Assembly (NCBI GenBank): GCA_041874725.1
Contig: CP097466.1
Location: forward strand, 3,100,001-3,164,000
DNA length: 64,000 bases
Reading direction: 5' to 3'
Source of the DNA: Duganella sp. BuS-21
GTDB taxonomy: Bacteria; Pseudomonadota; Gammaproteobacteria; Burkholderiales; Burkholderiaceae_D
Below are positions 36,865-45,658 of this stretch, in pieces. The notes beneath the pieces are model-generated. The model saw nothing but the letters and a program-made list of their open reading frames with translations. It did not search any database and had not been told where the DNA came from. Position 1 is the stretch's first letter. Every line of letters begins with the position of its first letter. Made by a program: the position numbers and the translations under genes.

Positions 36865-37547
36865 GATTTGCCTTTCGGCGCGGCCACCGCCAGCGACGGC
36901 GCTTTCGGTGCGGTATTGAGCGTGATCCAGTTCAGCGTGCAGTCAGCGCCCAGCGTCGAAGCGCCCGGCGTGCCGGCCACCACGCCGAGTCGTTTGATCG
37001 AGCAATCCTGCACGGCGAAGTAGCTGTTGTCGCGCAGGTTGACGAAGAAGTTGAACAAGTCCAGCTCGTGCAGCAGTTCCATGTGCAGGTGCATGCGGCT
37101 GCCACGCAGCTGGAACTCGCCGAGGTCGAGCGGCGCCTCCAGTGTGACCACCTGCTGCGGCTCGATCTCGTAGCTCAGCGGCGGCAGCTTGAGCTGCTCC
37201 TGGGTCTGGCGGATCGCGTCCAGCCACGCCAGCCGGCGTTCGTCGCCGATCAGGCCGCGCTGGCGCAGCGCCACGAAGCGCTGCTGGAAGTTGCGGATGT
37301 CGCGCTTTTCGTTGTCCACCTGCGCGTAGCGCGAGTAGGCGGCGTCGCGGTTGCGCTGGGCGTGCTCGGCCAGGTCGATGGCGTCGCGCATTTTCGATTG
37401 GCTCAGCAGCACGCCGGTGATGGCGACGGTCAGCGCCGCCACCAGCGTCAGCACGGCCGGGCGGATCAGCGAGAATTCGTTGATCCAGTAGGGCAGCGCC
37501 ACGGCTTTGGCGGCTTTCTTTTTGACGTGGGCAGGGGCTAGGCTCAT
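36861..37547 (-). CDS. PilO/MshJ-like inner-membrane pilus protein
   Basis: A 228-residue protein: cytoplasmic N-terminus, one membrane helix (about 31-50, RPAVLTLVAALTVAITGVLL), a coiled coil (MRDAIDLAEHAQRNRDAAYS through RNFQQRFVALRQRG) and a ferredoxin-like periplasmic domain. This is the PilO/GspM layout. The ATG at 37547 overlaps the stop of the PilM-PilN-like gene (ATGA). The role is an alignment complex between the ATPase platform and the secretin; the assignment rests on layout and position. Confidence 0.75.
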   Translation of the reverse strand: MSLAPAHVKKKAAKAVALPYWINEFSLIRPAVLTLVAALTVAITGVLLSQSKMRDAIDLAEHAQRNRDAAYSRYAQVDNEKRDIRNFQQRFVALRQRGLIGDERRLAWLDAIRQTQEQLKLPPLSYEIEPQQVVTLEAPLDLGEFQLRGSRMHLHMELLHELDLFNFFVNLRDNSYFAVQDCSIKRLGVVAGTPGASTLGADCTLNWITLNTAPKAPSLAVAAPKGKS

Positions 37548-39124
37548 GGCTTCCACACCAGGTTCAGGGTGAATTTGGCGCGGCCCGAGGCCGCCGCTTG
37601 CGGACCGGCCTTGCCGGCCAGCTTGACTGAAGAGCGCGTGTCCACCGGCGGCTTGTCGATTTCCACCGTCATGCGCGGATGGCGGGCCAACGTCTGTGCA
37701 AACTGGTTCATGCTGTCGACGGCGGCGCGGTAGTCGTCCTCGGGCGTCATGATCTCCGCTTCCAGCACCAGCATTTGCGGCGCCCGCGTCGGAATGCCGG
37801 CCACCAGCGAGGAGATCGGCGCGGCCTGGTTGTCTTCCTGGCCCGGCGTCGGTGCCGAGGCCCCCGCAGCCGGCACGCTGACTTTCCAGTCCAGTTGCAG
37901 CAGGCGGATCTGCGGCGCGCCTTCCAGCGCCTGGCTGACGATGCTGGCCATGCCCAGCGGCGTGGCCGACTGCGTGGCCAGCATGCGCTCGACATTGACC
38001 GCCGCCCGCATATTCGCGGTGGTGGTCACGCGCGGCGGCATTTCGGCCATGGTGTCGCGATAGCGGCGGTCGAACTGCGAGGCTTCCGCCGTCAGGCGCG
38101 CGCTATCGTCGTCGGCGTCGATCTTCTGCCACAGGTTGTGGCCGGTCCAGGCGGCGCACACCACGGTCATCACGGCGCTGACGGCGTACAGCCGCACACG
38201 CGCGCGCCACAGCTTGAAGTAGCGCTGCCAGGCGCCCAGAGTGTAGTGGGTGTCTGGATCGCGCCGCGCCAGGAAGGCCAGCATGGCCGGTTCGGCCAGG
38301 CGCATGGCGCGTTGGTCCAGCTCGTCGTCGCCGGTCTTCAGGCCGGCGCGTGCGGCCAGCGATTCCAGCGTCATGAAGCGGAACTGGGTTTCCGTGCCGT
38401 CCTCGCATTGGGCGTCGAGCTCGGCGCTGTCGGCGGCCGGCGCCACCACCACCGTGTGCAGCACGTTGCCGCGCCCGAGCAGGCGCTGGCTGGTGAGGAA
38501 CTGCTGGGTCTTGGCGGTTTCCGTGCCGATGTTGACCGGATTGCCGTCGCGGTCGATGGCCGGCGTCAGCCGCGAAAACTTCAGCATGCCTTTCTGGAAA
38601 TAGCTCTGGCGCCAGCCGGCCGACTGCTGCGTCACCAGCAGCAGGTGCTCGTCGCGCAGGCCCAGCTTGTGTACCAGGTCTTCGCTCAGCAGCGTGGTGG
38701 TGTACAGGCCGGCCAGTGGAATCTGCATTTGCTCCAGCGCTTCCACCCACGGCTGCACCGAGGAGGGATTGGTCAGCGCCGACAGCAGCACGATGTCGTC
38801 GCGGCGGCCGCCTTCCTCGCGGCCCTGCACCTCGTGGTGACGGAACGGCGTTTCGCGGTATTGCTGCAGCAGGCGCCGCTGCAGCAGCTGGCGCGCTGAA
38901 CGCCCGCTCACATGCGGCATGGTAACGCGCTGGAAGTCCTCCTCAATCAGGTCGGCCAGCAAGTACACCGGTGCGGCGCGGTGATGGCTCTCGACGTAGT
39001 CCATGAAATCGTCGACGCCGCCACGGTTGTTGACGAAGCAGACGCCGCCGGTGAGCTTGCCGCCGTGCCACAGGTAGGCGCAGAGCTGGTCGCCGGTCAA
39101 ATAGAATAAATGTTTGCTGAACAC
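37544..39124 (-). CDS. PilM-PilN-type fusion (GspL-like) pilus assembly protein
   Basis: A 526-residue protein. The N-terminal about 300 residues are cytoplasmic and resemble a PilM/MshI actin-like domain (MFSKHLFYLTGDQLCAYLWH, LSEDLVHKLGLRDEHLLLVT). One membrane helix follows (about 308-328, YAVSAVMTVVCAAWTGHNLW), then a periplasmic PilN-like domain with coiled coil. In the rightward operon the same functions are two separate genes (54139 and 55080). Position between MshG and PilO homologues supports the role. It starts seven bases after the MshG-like gene. Confidence 0.65.
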   Translation of the reverse strand: MFSKHLFYLTGDQLCAYLWHGGKLTGGVCFVNNRGGVDDFMDYVESHHRAAPVYLLADLIEEDFQRVTMPHVSGRSARQLLQRRLLQQYRETPFRHHEVQGREEGGRRDDIVLLSALTNPSSVQPWVEALEQMQIPLAGLYTTTLLSEDLVHKLGLRDEHLLLVTQQSAGWRQSYFQKGMLKFSRLTPAIDRDGNPVNIGTETAKTQQFLTSQRLLGRGNVLHTVVVAPAADSAELDAQCEDGTETQFRFMTLESLAARAGLKTGDDELDQRAMRLAEPAMLAFLARRDPDTHYTLGAWQRYFKLWRARVRLYAVSAVMTVVCAAWTGHNLWQKIDADDDSARLTAEASQFDRRYRDTMAEMPPRVTTTANMRAAVNVERMLATQSATPLGMASIVSQALEGAPQIRLLQLDWKVSVPAAGASAPTPGQEDNQAAPISSLVAGIPTRAPQMLVLEAEIMTPEDDYRAAVDSMNQFAQTLARHPRMTVEIDKPPVDTRSSVKLAGKAGPQAAASGRAKFTLNLVWKP

Positions 39125-39131
39125 GATGGCC

Positions 39132-40334
39132 TCAGGTTCTGATCTTGCTGATCGTGTCGTAGATCGGGCCCATCACCGACAGCATGATCCAGCCCACCAT
39201 CACCCCCAGCACCACGGTGATGGCCGGTTCGATCATCGATTGCACCTTCTCGATCATCTCCTTGACTTCGCGGTTGTAGAAGTAGCTGACGTTGCGCAAG
39301 GCGCCGTCCAGCGCGCCGGTCGATTCGCCGACCTTGAGCATGCGGATCACCAGCGGCGGGAAGATGCCGGTGTTCTGGAAGGCGGCGGTGATGCCCTGGC
39401 CCTCGGAAATCTGCTGCGCCGCGCGGCGCAGGCCGGCCGCCACCACGCGGTTGCCGACGATGCCCTCGGACAGGCGGATGCATTCGAGGATGGTGATGCC
39501 GGACGCATACATCATGGCGAAGAAAGTGGCAAAACGCGCCAGAATGATCTTGTGCAGCACCGGGCCGATCAGCCAGATGCGCAGCTTGAAGCCGTCCGCC
39601 GCGTAGCGCGCCTGCTCGCTGCGCGCCAGCCAGGCGCGCAGCCCGAAGAAGGCGATCAGCGGCAGCGCCAGCATGACGTACCAGTAGTTGATGAAGATGT
39701 TGGAGACGAAGATCAGGGCCTTGGTGTGGAACGGCAGCGTGTTGCCCATGTTCTTGACGAAGGAAGTCAGCTGCGGCACCAGGTAGATCATCAGGAAGAA
39801 CATCACGCCGGTGACGAACAGGCCGACGGCGGCCGGGTACATGATGATCTTCTTGGTCTGCGAGGCCAGCTCGTCCTGCCACTTCAGGGTTTCGGACAGG
39901 TTGCGGAATACCTCGGTCAGCTTGCCGCTCTGCTCGCCGGCCATGATCAGGCTGGTGAAGGTGACGTCGAACACTTCGGGATAGGCCGCCATCGAGGCCG
40001 ACAGTTGCTTGCCGCCCTCGATGTTCTCGATCAGCCCGGTGATCATTTCGCGGAAGCGCGGGTGGTCGATACTCTCGCGCAGGTCGTTCAGGCCGTCCAG
40101 GATGGGCACGCCGGCGCCGGTCATCTGGTCCATGTGGAAGCAGAAGTTGATCAAGTCCTTGCGGTTGATCACGCGCTTGAGCGCCACCACGCGGCTGCGC
40201 GAGACGCGGCAGTCGATCAGGTCCAGCCCCATGCGGTGCAGGCGCAGCTCCAGGTCCGGCTCGTTGGCGGCGTCCATATTGCCGGGCTGGATAGCGCCGG
40301 CGGCGTCCATCGCGCGGTAGAGGTATTGCGGCAT
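39132..40334 (-). CDS. Type II/IV pilus inner-membrane platform protein (GspF/MshG-like)
   Basis: A 400-residue polytopic protein with two GspF domains (about 68-190 and 270-395). Membrane helices lie at about 165-190, 212-235 and 372-393. Signature segments include MDQMTGAGVPILDGLNDLRE, MAGEQSGKLTEVFRNLSE and MLKVGESTGALDGALRNVS. It forms the platform that couples ATPase rotation to pilin extraction. Its ATG shares one base with the stop of the ATPase gene. It is a paralogue of 49125-50357. Confidence 0.92.
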   Translation of the reverse strand: MPQYLYRAMDAAGAIQPGNMDAANEPDLELRLHRMGLDLIDCRVSRSRVVALKRVINRKDLINFCFHMDQMTGAGVPILDGLNDLRESIDHPRFREMITGLIENIEGGKQLSASMAAYPEVFDVTFTSLIMAGEQSGKLTEVFRNLSETLKWQDELASQTKKIIMYPAAVGLFVTGVMFFLMIYLVPQLTSFVKNMGNTLPFHTKALIFVSNIFINYWYVMLALPLIAFFGLRAWLARSEQARYAADGFKLRIWLIGPVLHKIILARFATFFAMMYASGITILECIRLSEGIVGNRVVAAGLRRAAQQISEGQGITAAFQNTGIFPPLVIRMLKVGESTGALDGALRNVSYFYNREVKEMIEKVQSMIEPAITVVLGVMVGWIMLSVMGPIYDTISKIRT

Positions 40335-42037
40335 CAGCCCAGCCTTTCGGTGAGGTCCACCACGCGGCCGACTTCCTCCAGCGTGGTGACGCCTTCGAGC
40401 ACGCGGCGCAGGCCGTCGTCGATCAGGCTATGGAAACCGCTGGTGGCGGCGGCCGTCTTGAGCTCGCGCGTCGAGGCGCGGCGGGCGATCAATTCGTCCA
40501 GTTCGGGCGTCATCTTCAGCAGTTCGATGATGGCGATGCGGCCCTTGTAGCCCTGGTGCGAGCACTTGGCGCAGCCGACCGGGCGGTACAGGGTTTGCGG
40601 GCCGCTGTCGTCGGCGATGGCCAGCAGGCGACGCTCGATGTCGTCGGCCACGTGGGCCTCGCGGCAGGCCGGGCACAGCTTGCGCACCAGGCGCTGGGCG
40701 ATGATGCCGATGATGTTGCCGGCCATGATGTCGGGCAGCACGCCGATGTCGAGCAGGCGCGGAATCGAGCCGATGGCCGAGTTGGTGTGCAGGGTGGAGT
40801 ACACCTGGTGGCCGGTCATGGCGGCGGCGAAGGCCATTTCGGCGGTTTCCTTGTCGCGGATCTCGCCCACTAGGATCACGTCCGGGTCTTGCCGCATCAT
40901 CGAGCGGATGCCTTCGGCGAAGCCCATCTTGGCCGATTCGTTGACCGAGGTTTGGCGGATCATGTTCATCGGGTATTCAACCGGGTCTTCCAGCGTCATG
41001 ATGTTGACGCTTTCGGTGTTGATGTGGTTCAGGATCGAATACAGGGTGGTGGTCTTGCCGGAGCCGGTCGGCCCGGTCACCAGGATCACGCCGTCGGGGC
41101 GGGCAATCATCAGCTTGAGCAGGCTCAGTTCTTCCTCGGCCAGGCCGAGGCCGTCGAGCGGCACGATGCCTTTCTGGCGGTCCAGCACGCGCAGCACGAA
41201 GTTCTCGCCGTGCGTGGTGGGCTGGGCCGAGGCGCGGAAGTCGATCTGCCGGCCGGAAAACTTGATCGAGATGCGGCCGTCCTGCGGCGCGCGGGTTTCG
41301 GCGATGTTCATGGTCGACATCACCTTCAGCCGTACGGCCATGGCCGGCCAGTAGGATTTGTGCAGGCTGCGGATCTGGCGCAGGATGCCGTCGATGCGGT
41401 AGCGGATGCGCAGGAACGATTGTTCCGGCTCGAAGTGCAAATCGGAGGCGCCGTTCTGCACCGCGTCGGCCAGGATGGCGTCGATCAGGCGCACCATCGG
41501 CTGACTGTATTCGTCCGAGGTGGTGCCCAGGCTGGCGTAGTTGACTTCGCCGGTTTCGATTTCGTGCAGGATGCCGTCGATCGACAGTTCGAAGCCGTAG
41601 AACTGGTCGATGGCGCGCTGGATGTCGGACTCGTTGACCAGCAGCGGCGTGATGGTGATGCCCTTGACCAGCATGGCGCTGATCTGGTCCAGCGCGACGA
41701 TGTTGCTGGTGTCGGACATGGCCAGTATCAGGTTGTCCGTGGCGCGCTCGTAGACGATGGGGAACACGCGGTAGCGCTTGGCCACGTCCTTGGGAATCAG
41801 CTTGAGGGCGATGGCGTCCACCACCAGGCTGTTGAGGTCGGCGCTTTGCGTGTTGAGGTTTTCGGACAGCGCTTCGCGCACCGTGGCTTCGGTGACGAAG
41901 CCCAGCGAGATCAGCAGTTTCCCCAGCGGTTCGTTGCTGCTTTTCTGCTCGATCAGCGCGATGCGCAGCTGATCTTCGCTGATGATGCCTTTTTGAATCA
42001 GCAGTTTGCCGAGCGGGAGTTTGGGTTGTTCTGCCAT
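40334..42037 (-). CDS. MshE/GspE-type pilus extension ATPase, MshEN motif altered
   Basis: A 567-residue hexameric secretion ATPase. It has an N-terminal MshEN domain (residues 8-60), a GspE N2 region, Walker A GPTGSGKTTT, Asp-box (TLEDPVEYP), Walker B (DPDVILVGEIRD), the His box (STLHTNSAIG), and a zinc-type tetracysteine CPAC..CAKC at about 440-480. MshEN motifs normally open with RLG or KLG, which contact c-di-GMP. Here both open with PLG (Pro8 and Pro37), so nucleotide control may be lost. The paralogue at 47415 keeps Arg8 and Lys37. It powers pilus polymerisation at the inner membrane. Confidence 0.93.
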   Translation of the reverse strand: MAEQPKLPLGKLLIQKGIISEDQLRIALIEQKSSNEPLGKLLISLGFVTEATVREALSENLNTQSADLNSLVVDAIALKLIPKDVAKRYRVFPIVYERATDNLILAMSDTSNIVALDQISAMLVKGITITPLLVNESDIQRAIDQFYGFELSIDGILHEIETGEVNYASLGTTSDEYSQPMVRLIDAILADAVQNGASDLHFEPEQSFLRIRYRIDGILRQIRSLHKSYWPAMAVRLKVMSTMNIAETRAPQDGRISIKFSGRQIDFRASAQPTTHGENFVLRVLDRQKGIVPLDGLGLAEEELSLLKLMIARPDGVILVTGPTGSGKTTTLYSILNHINTESVNIMTLEDPVEYPMNMIRQTSVNESAKMGFAEGIRSMMRQDPDVILVGEIRDKETAEMAFAAAMTGHQVYSTLHTNSAIGSIPRLLDIGVLPDIMAGNIIGIIAQRLVRKLCPACREAHVADDIERRLLAIADDSGPQTLYRPVGCAKCSHQGYKGRIAIIELLKMTPELDELIARRASTRELKTAAATSGFHSLIDDGLRRVLEGVTTLEEVGRVVDLTERLG

Positions 42038-42041
42038 GTGT

Positions 42042-43730
42042 CTAGTGCGTTACGTTGCCGGAGCTCAGTTCATGCATGCGCTTGCGCAGCGCGTTGCGGT
42101 CGAAGCCGACGGCCTTGTCCTGCGCCAGCGCCAGCGCGCGCTGGTAATAGGTCAACGCCAGCTTGGGCTGGTTCAGGCGGTCCAGGCCGACGGCCAGGTT
42201 GTAGGCGTAGTCGGGATTGTCCGGCGCCGCGCCGGTGGCGCGGAAGTAGGCCTGCTGCGCGTCCGACCAGCGGCCTTGCTGGGAGTACAGGTTGCCGAGC
42301 GCGAACAGCACCGGCGCCGCTTCGGGATTACCGGCCAGGATGGCTTTCAGGCGCGCTTCGCTCTGGCTGGTGTCGCCCTGGCGCAGGCCGATCAGGCCGG
42401 CGGTGGCGGCGCCGTCGTTGGGCGACAGGTCCAGCAGGCGCAGGTAGTAGGCGGCGGCCTTGTCCTTCTGGTTCTGGCGTGCGGCCACGGCGGCGGCGCC
42501 GAGCAGGGCGTCGCGGTTGTTGGGGTCTTGGCTTAGCGCATTGTCATACTGTTGCTGGGCGCCCGGCAGGTCGCCGCCGTTGAAGGCGCTGTAGGCGCCG
42601 TCCAGCGCCGGCGACACGGCCGAGGGTTGGGTGCTGCGGGCCACGCGGATCTCGCCGCTCTCGGCGGCGGCCAATGGCGGCATCTGTTCGACGCGCGGTG
42701 CGGTGGCGGCGGCCGTGGCCACCTGGATGGCCTGGCGCGCGGCGGCCAGGTCTTCCTCGGTCTTGGCGATGCGGCGTTCCAGCGCCTGCTGGGCGGCGCG
42801 GTTGCCGCCGCCGGTGGACAGCATCGGGTCGTCGAGGGCGGCGTCGGCGTTGGCCGACGGATCGCCGGCTGTACCGCCAGCCGAGCCGCCGGGAGCGATG
42901 ACGCTGACGATGGCTTGCGCGGGCGTGGCGCCGGTGGCGCCGGGGGGCGGCATCGGCACCGGCGGCAGATCGGCGCCGGCGCCCGGTGCGGTCAGGGCAC
43001 GCCAGTAGTACAGGCCGAAGCCGCCGACCAGGATGACCACCAGGGCGATCAGGCCGATCAGGCGCAGGCGTTCCGGGTCCATGCCGGTCGGTTCGGTGGT
43101 GGCTGCGGCGCGCGCGCGGGCGCGGGCTGCGGCGCGCGGCTTCTCTGCACCGGACCCGGCGCCGGACGCGGCGGCCTTGCCGGCGGCGCTGGCGCGCGTT
43201 GTGGCGGCGCTAGCTGCGGCTGCGCTAGCTGCGGCTGCGTTAGCGGCTGCGCCTGCTGCTGCCGCTGTTTCCGCAGCCGCCGTAGCTGCTGCTGGGGCGC
43301 TTGCTGCGGCGGCCTCGGCCGAGCGGGTGGCGTAATTCGATGGCTGGCCGGCCGCAGGCGCCGGCGCGCTGGCCGGGGCTGCCGCTGCCGGGCTGGCCGG
43401 CGCGGACGGATCGGGAACCAGATCCAGCGTCAGGCCGGCGTCCTTGTGGTCGCTGGCGGCGGGTAGTGGGCTCGGCGATGGACGCGCTACGCTGGCGGCC
43501 GGCGCAGCGCCGCCCGGTGCGTCGCCCGCCATCGGCTCCAGGCTCAGGCCTTCCAGGCTGAACGAACGCGCGGCCGGGGCCGGGGCCGGTGCGGATGCGG
43601 GCCTGGCCGGTTCCGGCGTCAGCGCCAGAATCTCGTCAAATGCTTCCGACGGTTTGTCCTGCTCGTCGTCGGCGAGCGAGTTTTGTTTTGCGCGCTCGGC
43701 TTTCTTGAGCGCCTGCATTAAGAGACTCAT
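42042..43730 (-). CDS. MshN-like TPR protein with Ala-rich linker
   Basis: A 562-residue protein beginning MSLLMQALKKAERAKQ, the short cytoplasmic motif seen at the start of MshN/GspB-like proteins. A long Ala/Pro/Ser-rich low-complexity segment (about 40-215) follows, then a membrane helix (about 226-246), a linker, and four to five TPRs (about 385-545). It is about 180 residues longer than the rightward MshN, mostly the alanine segment, where the DNA has 15-base tandem repeats (43207-43251). It overlaps the secretin stop by four bases. The likely role is a scaffold for the secretin and alignment complex. Confidence 0.75.
   Translation of the reverse strand: MSLLMQALKKAERAKQNSLADDEQDKPSEAFDEILALTPEPARPASAPAPAPAARSFSLEGLSLEPMAGDAPGGAAPAASVARPSPSPLPAASDHKDAGLTLDLVPDPSAPASPAAAAPASAPAPAAGQPSNYATRSAEAAAASAPAAATAAAETAAAAGAAANAAAASAAAASAATTRASAAGKAAASGAGSGAEKPRAAARARARAAATTEPTGMDPERLRLIGLIALVVILVGGFGLYYWRALTAPGAGADLPPVPMPPPGATGATPAQAIVSVIAPGGSAGGTAGDPSANADAALDDPMLSTGGGNRAAQQALERRIAKTEEDLAAARQAIQVATAAATAPRVEQMPPLAAAESGEIRVARSTQPSAVSPALDGAYSAFNGGDLPGAQQQYDNALSQDPNNRDALLGAAAVAARQNQKDKAAAYYLRLLDLSPNDGAATAGLIGLRQGDTSQSEARLKAILAGNPEAAPVLFALGNLYSQQGRWSDAQQAYFRATGAAPDNPDYAYNLAVGLDRLNQPKLALTYYQRALALAQDKAVGFDRNALRKRMHELSSGNVTH
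43207..43251. repeat. In-frame 15-bp tandem repeat in the MshN-like linker
   Basis: GCGCTAGCTGCGGCT occurs twice exactly (43207-43221 and 43222-43236), followed by an imperfect third unit (43237-43251). The unit length is a multiple of three and encodes alanine-rich peptide on the reverse strand, so copy-number change would alter linker length without a frameshift. Confidence 0.7.
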
Positions 43731-45619
43731 GATCCATTGGCCTTAGGAACGGGGGACGGTTCAGCTCGGGGCGTTTGGCCCGGCAGGATGTAGCGGTAAT
43801 CCTTGTAGTCGCCGTTGAGGCTGGCGTCCTTGACCACCACCGGGCGCATGAAGATCACCAGTTCGGTCTTGGTGGTGTTCTCGTTGCGGTAGGAGAACAG
43901 GTCGCCGAATACGGGAATGCGGCCCAGCAGCGGCACGCTGTCGCGGGTGTTGTCCACCGAATCTTGCATCAGGCCGCCCATCACGGCGATCTGGCCGCTG
44001 TTGACCTTCATGATGGACTCCAGTTCGCGCGCCTGGATCACCGGCACTTCGCTGGTGACGTTGGCGGCGGCCAGCGCCGGGTTCGGGTCCTTGACCTTGC
44101 CGACCACGCGGGTGATCGTCGGCCGCACGTTGAGGGTGACTTCGTCGCTGTCGGAAATCTGCGGCGTCACGCTCATGACGAAGCCGACCGGCACCGTTTC
44201 CAGGCGCGATTCGTAGGTGGCCGGCGTGCTGACGCCGCCGTTGGCGTTGAGAATGGCCGGCGTGACCTTGATCGAGAAGAACACATTGTTGTCGACCACC
44301 TTGAGCAGCGCGGTCTGGTTGTTCAACACACTGATTTTCGGGCTCGACAGCACTTTCACCTTGCCGAACGATTCCAGCAGCTGGATGGTGGCGGCGATAT
44401 TGCCGAGCCGGCTGGTCGGGTTGACGTAGTTCAGCACGAACAGTCCCGGCGTGGCGCCCACTGCCACATTGCTCGGCAGCCCGGCGGTGCCGACCGCGCC
44501 CTGGGTCATTTTCAGGCCGCCACCGCCGATACTGGCCCAGTTGATGCCCTGCTGGTAGGCATCGCTGAGCTTGACTTCAATAATGGTGGCTTCGATCAGC
44601 ACCTGGCGCTTGGCCGCGCCCAACACCACGTCGAGGAATTGCTGGATTTTGTCGTGCTGGCGCGCGGTGGCGCGCACGGCGATCAGGCCGCCCTCGGCGT
44701 TCACGATGACCGCGCTACGGGCCGCAGCGCGGCTCTGCCCGCCGCTCAGGTCCAATCCGCCGACAGCGCCGGCGGGTTGGCCGAGGCCGTTGGCTCCCGG
44801 TTGTCCCAGGCCGTTGGCGCCTGCCTGCGCCTGCTGCAAGCCGCCCAGGGAATCGGTGGCGCTATCCTGTGACGAAGCGCGCAGCATGTCGCGGATGTTC
44901 TTTTCCAGGACGAACCAGAAATTATTGTCCGAGCGGTTGTTGACCACCGTAGTGGAATTGTTGTTGCCATTTCCAGACGGGCCGTTGTTGGCCGGCGGCT
45001 GCGAATTGTTGTTGCTATTGTTATTGCTGATGTTGCTGCTGCTATTGCTATTCGACTGGTTGTTGTTCTGCTGTTGCTGCGAGCCCTGGCTGGCGCTGCT
45101 GGCGCCGGAATCGCTGCCGCCGCCAGTGGTGGAAATCTGGGTAGCGATATTCACGCTGCTGACGGTGCTGCGCGCGATGTTGACGTAGTCCACCTTGTAG
45201 TTGCGCCACTCCGGCGTATCGGGCAGCACAATCAGGGTGCTGCCGCTGATTTCATAGCGCATGTCGACCTGGCGCTGGATGCGGCTCAGCAGCTGCGGCA
45301 GCGTCTGGTCCAGCGCGTTCAGCGTCACCGTGCCTTCGATGCCGGGATGGACGTCCACGTTCAGCCCGGCGTCGCGCGCCAACGCGAACAGCAGCGACTG
45401 CACCGGCACCTTATGCACCGTCACGCTATAGGTCTCTACCTTGGCGGCCGGTTTCGGTGGCGGCAGGGCCACGCTTTGCTGCACTGTGTCAGGAATCGCT
45501 CCGGCCGCTGGCGGCGGCTCACTGATGTGGACCGGGGAAGGGGTAATGGTTTGACTGGCGCAAGCACTCAGCAGGACGCTGCAGACCACAGGGACCAGGG
45601 GGGAGCTGAATTTTTTCAT
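43727..45619 (-). CDS. MshL/PilQ-type outer-membrane secretin (second system)
   Basis: A 630-residue lipoprotein (lipobox LLSAC, Cys about 19). An STN domain (about 70-140, FALARDAGLNVDVHPGIEG) is followed by an Asn/Ser/Gln-rich linker (about 165-225), secretin N domains, and the C-terminal secretin barrel with VPLLGRIPVFGDLFSYRNENTTK. It forms the multimeric gate through which the pilus exits. It overlaps the MshN-like gene by four bases and follows MshM by about 40. It is paralogous to 56798-58561, which has its own Asn/Gly-rich linker. Confidence 0.92.
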   Translation of the reverse strand: MKKFSSPLVPVVCSVLLSACASQTITPSPVHISEPPPAAGAIPDTVQQSVALPPPKPAAKVETYSVTVHKVPVQSLLFALARDAGLNVDVHPGIEGTVTLNALDQTLPQLLSRIQRQVDMRYEISGSTLIVLPDTPEWRNYKVDYVNIARSTVSSVNIATQISTTGGGSDSGASSASQGSQQQQNNNQSNSNSSSNISNNNSNNNSQPPANNGPSGNGNNNSTTVVNNRSDNNFWFVLEKNIRDMLRASSQDSATDSLGGLQQAQAGANGLGQPGANGLGQPAGAVGGLDLSGGQSRAAARSAVIVNAEGGLIAVRATARQHDKIQQFLDVVLGAAKRQVLIEATIIEVKLSDAYQQGINWASIGGGGLKMTQGAVGTAGLPSNVAVGATPGLFVLNYVNPTSRLGNIAATIQLLESFGKVKVLSSPKISVLNNQTALLKVVDNNVFFSIKVTPAILNANGGVSTPATYESRLETVPVGFVMSVTPQISDSDEVTLNVRPTITRVVGKVKDPNPALAAANVTSEVPVIQARELESIMKVNSGQIAVMGGLMQDSVDNTRDSVPLLGRIPVFGDLFSYRNENTTKTELVIFMRPVVVKDASLNGDYKDYRYILPGQTPRAEPSPVPKANGS

Positions 45620-45658
45620 CGGTTTTGTTGTGCTTTTGCAATTATAGGTGCCATCATC

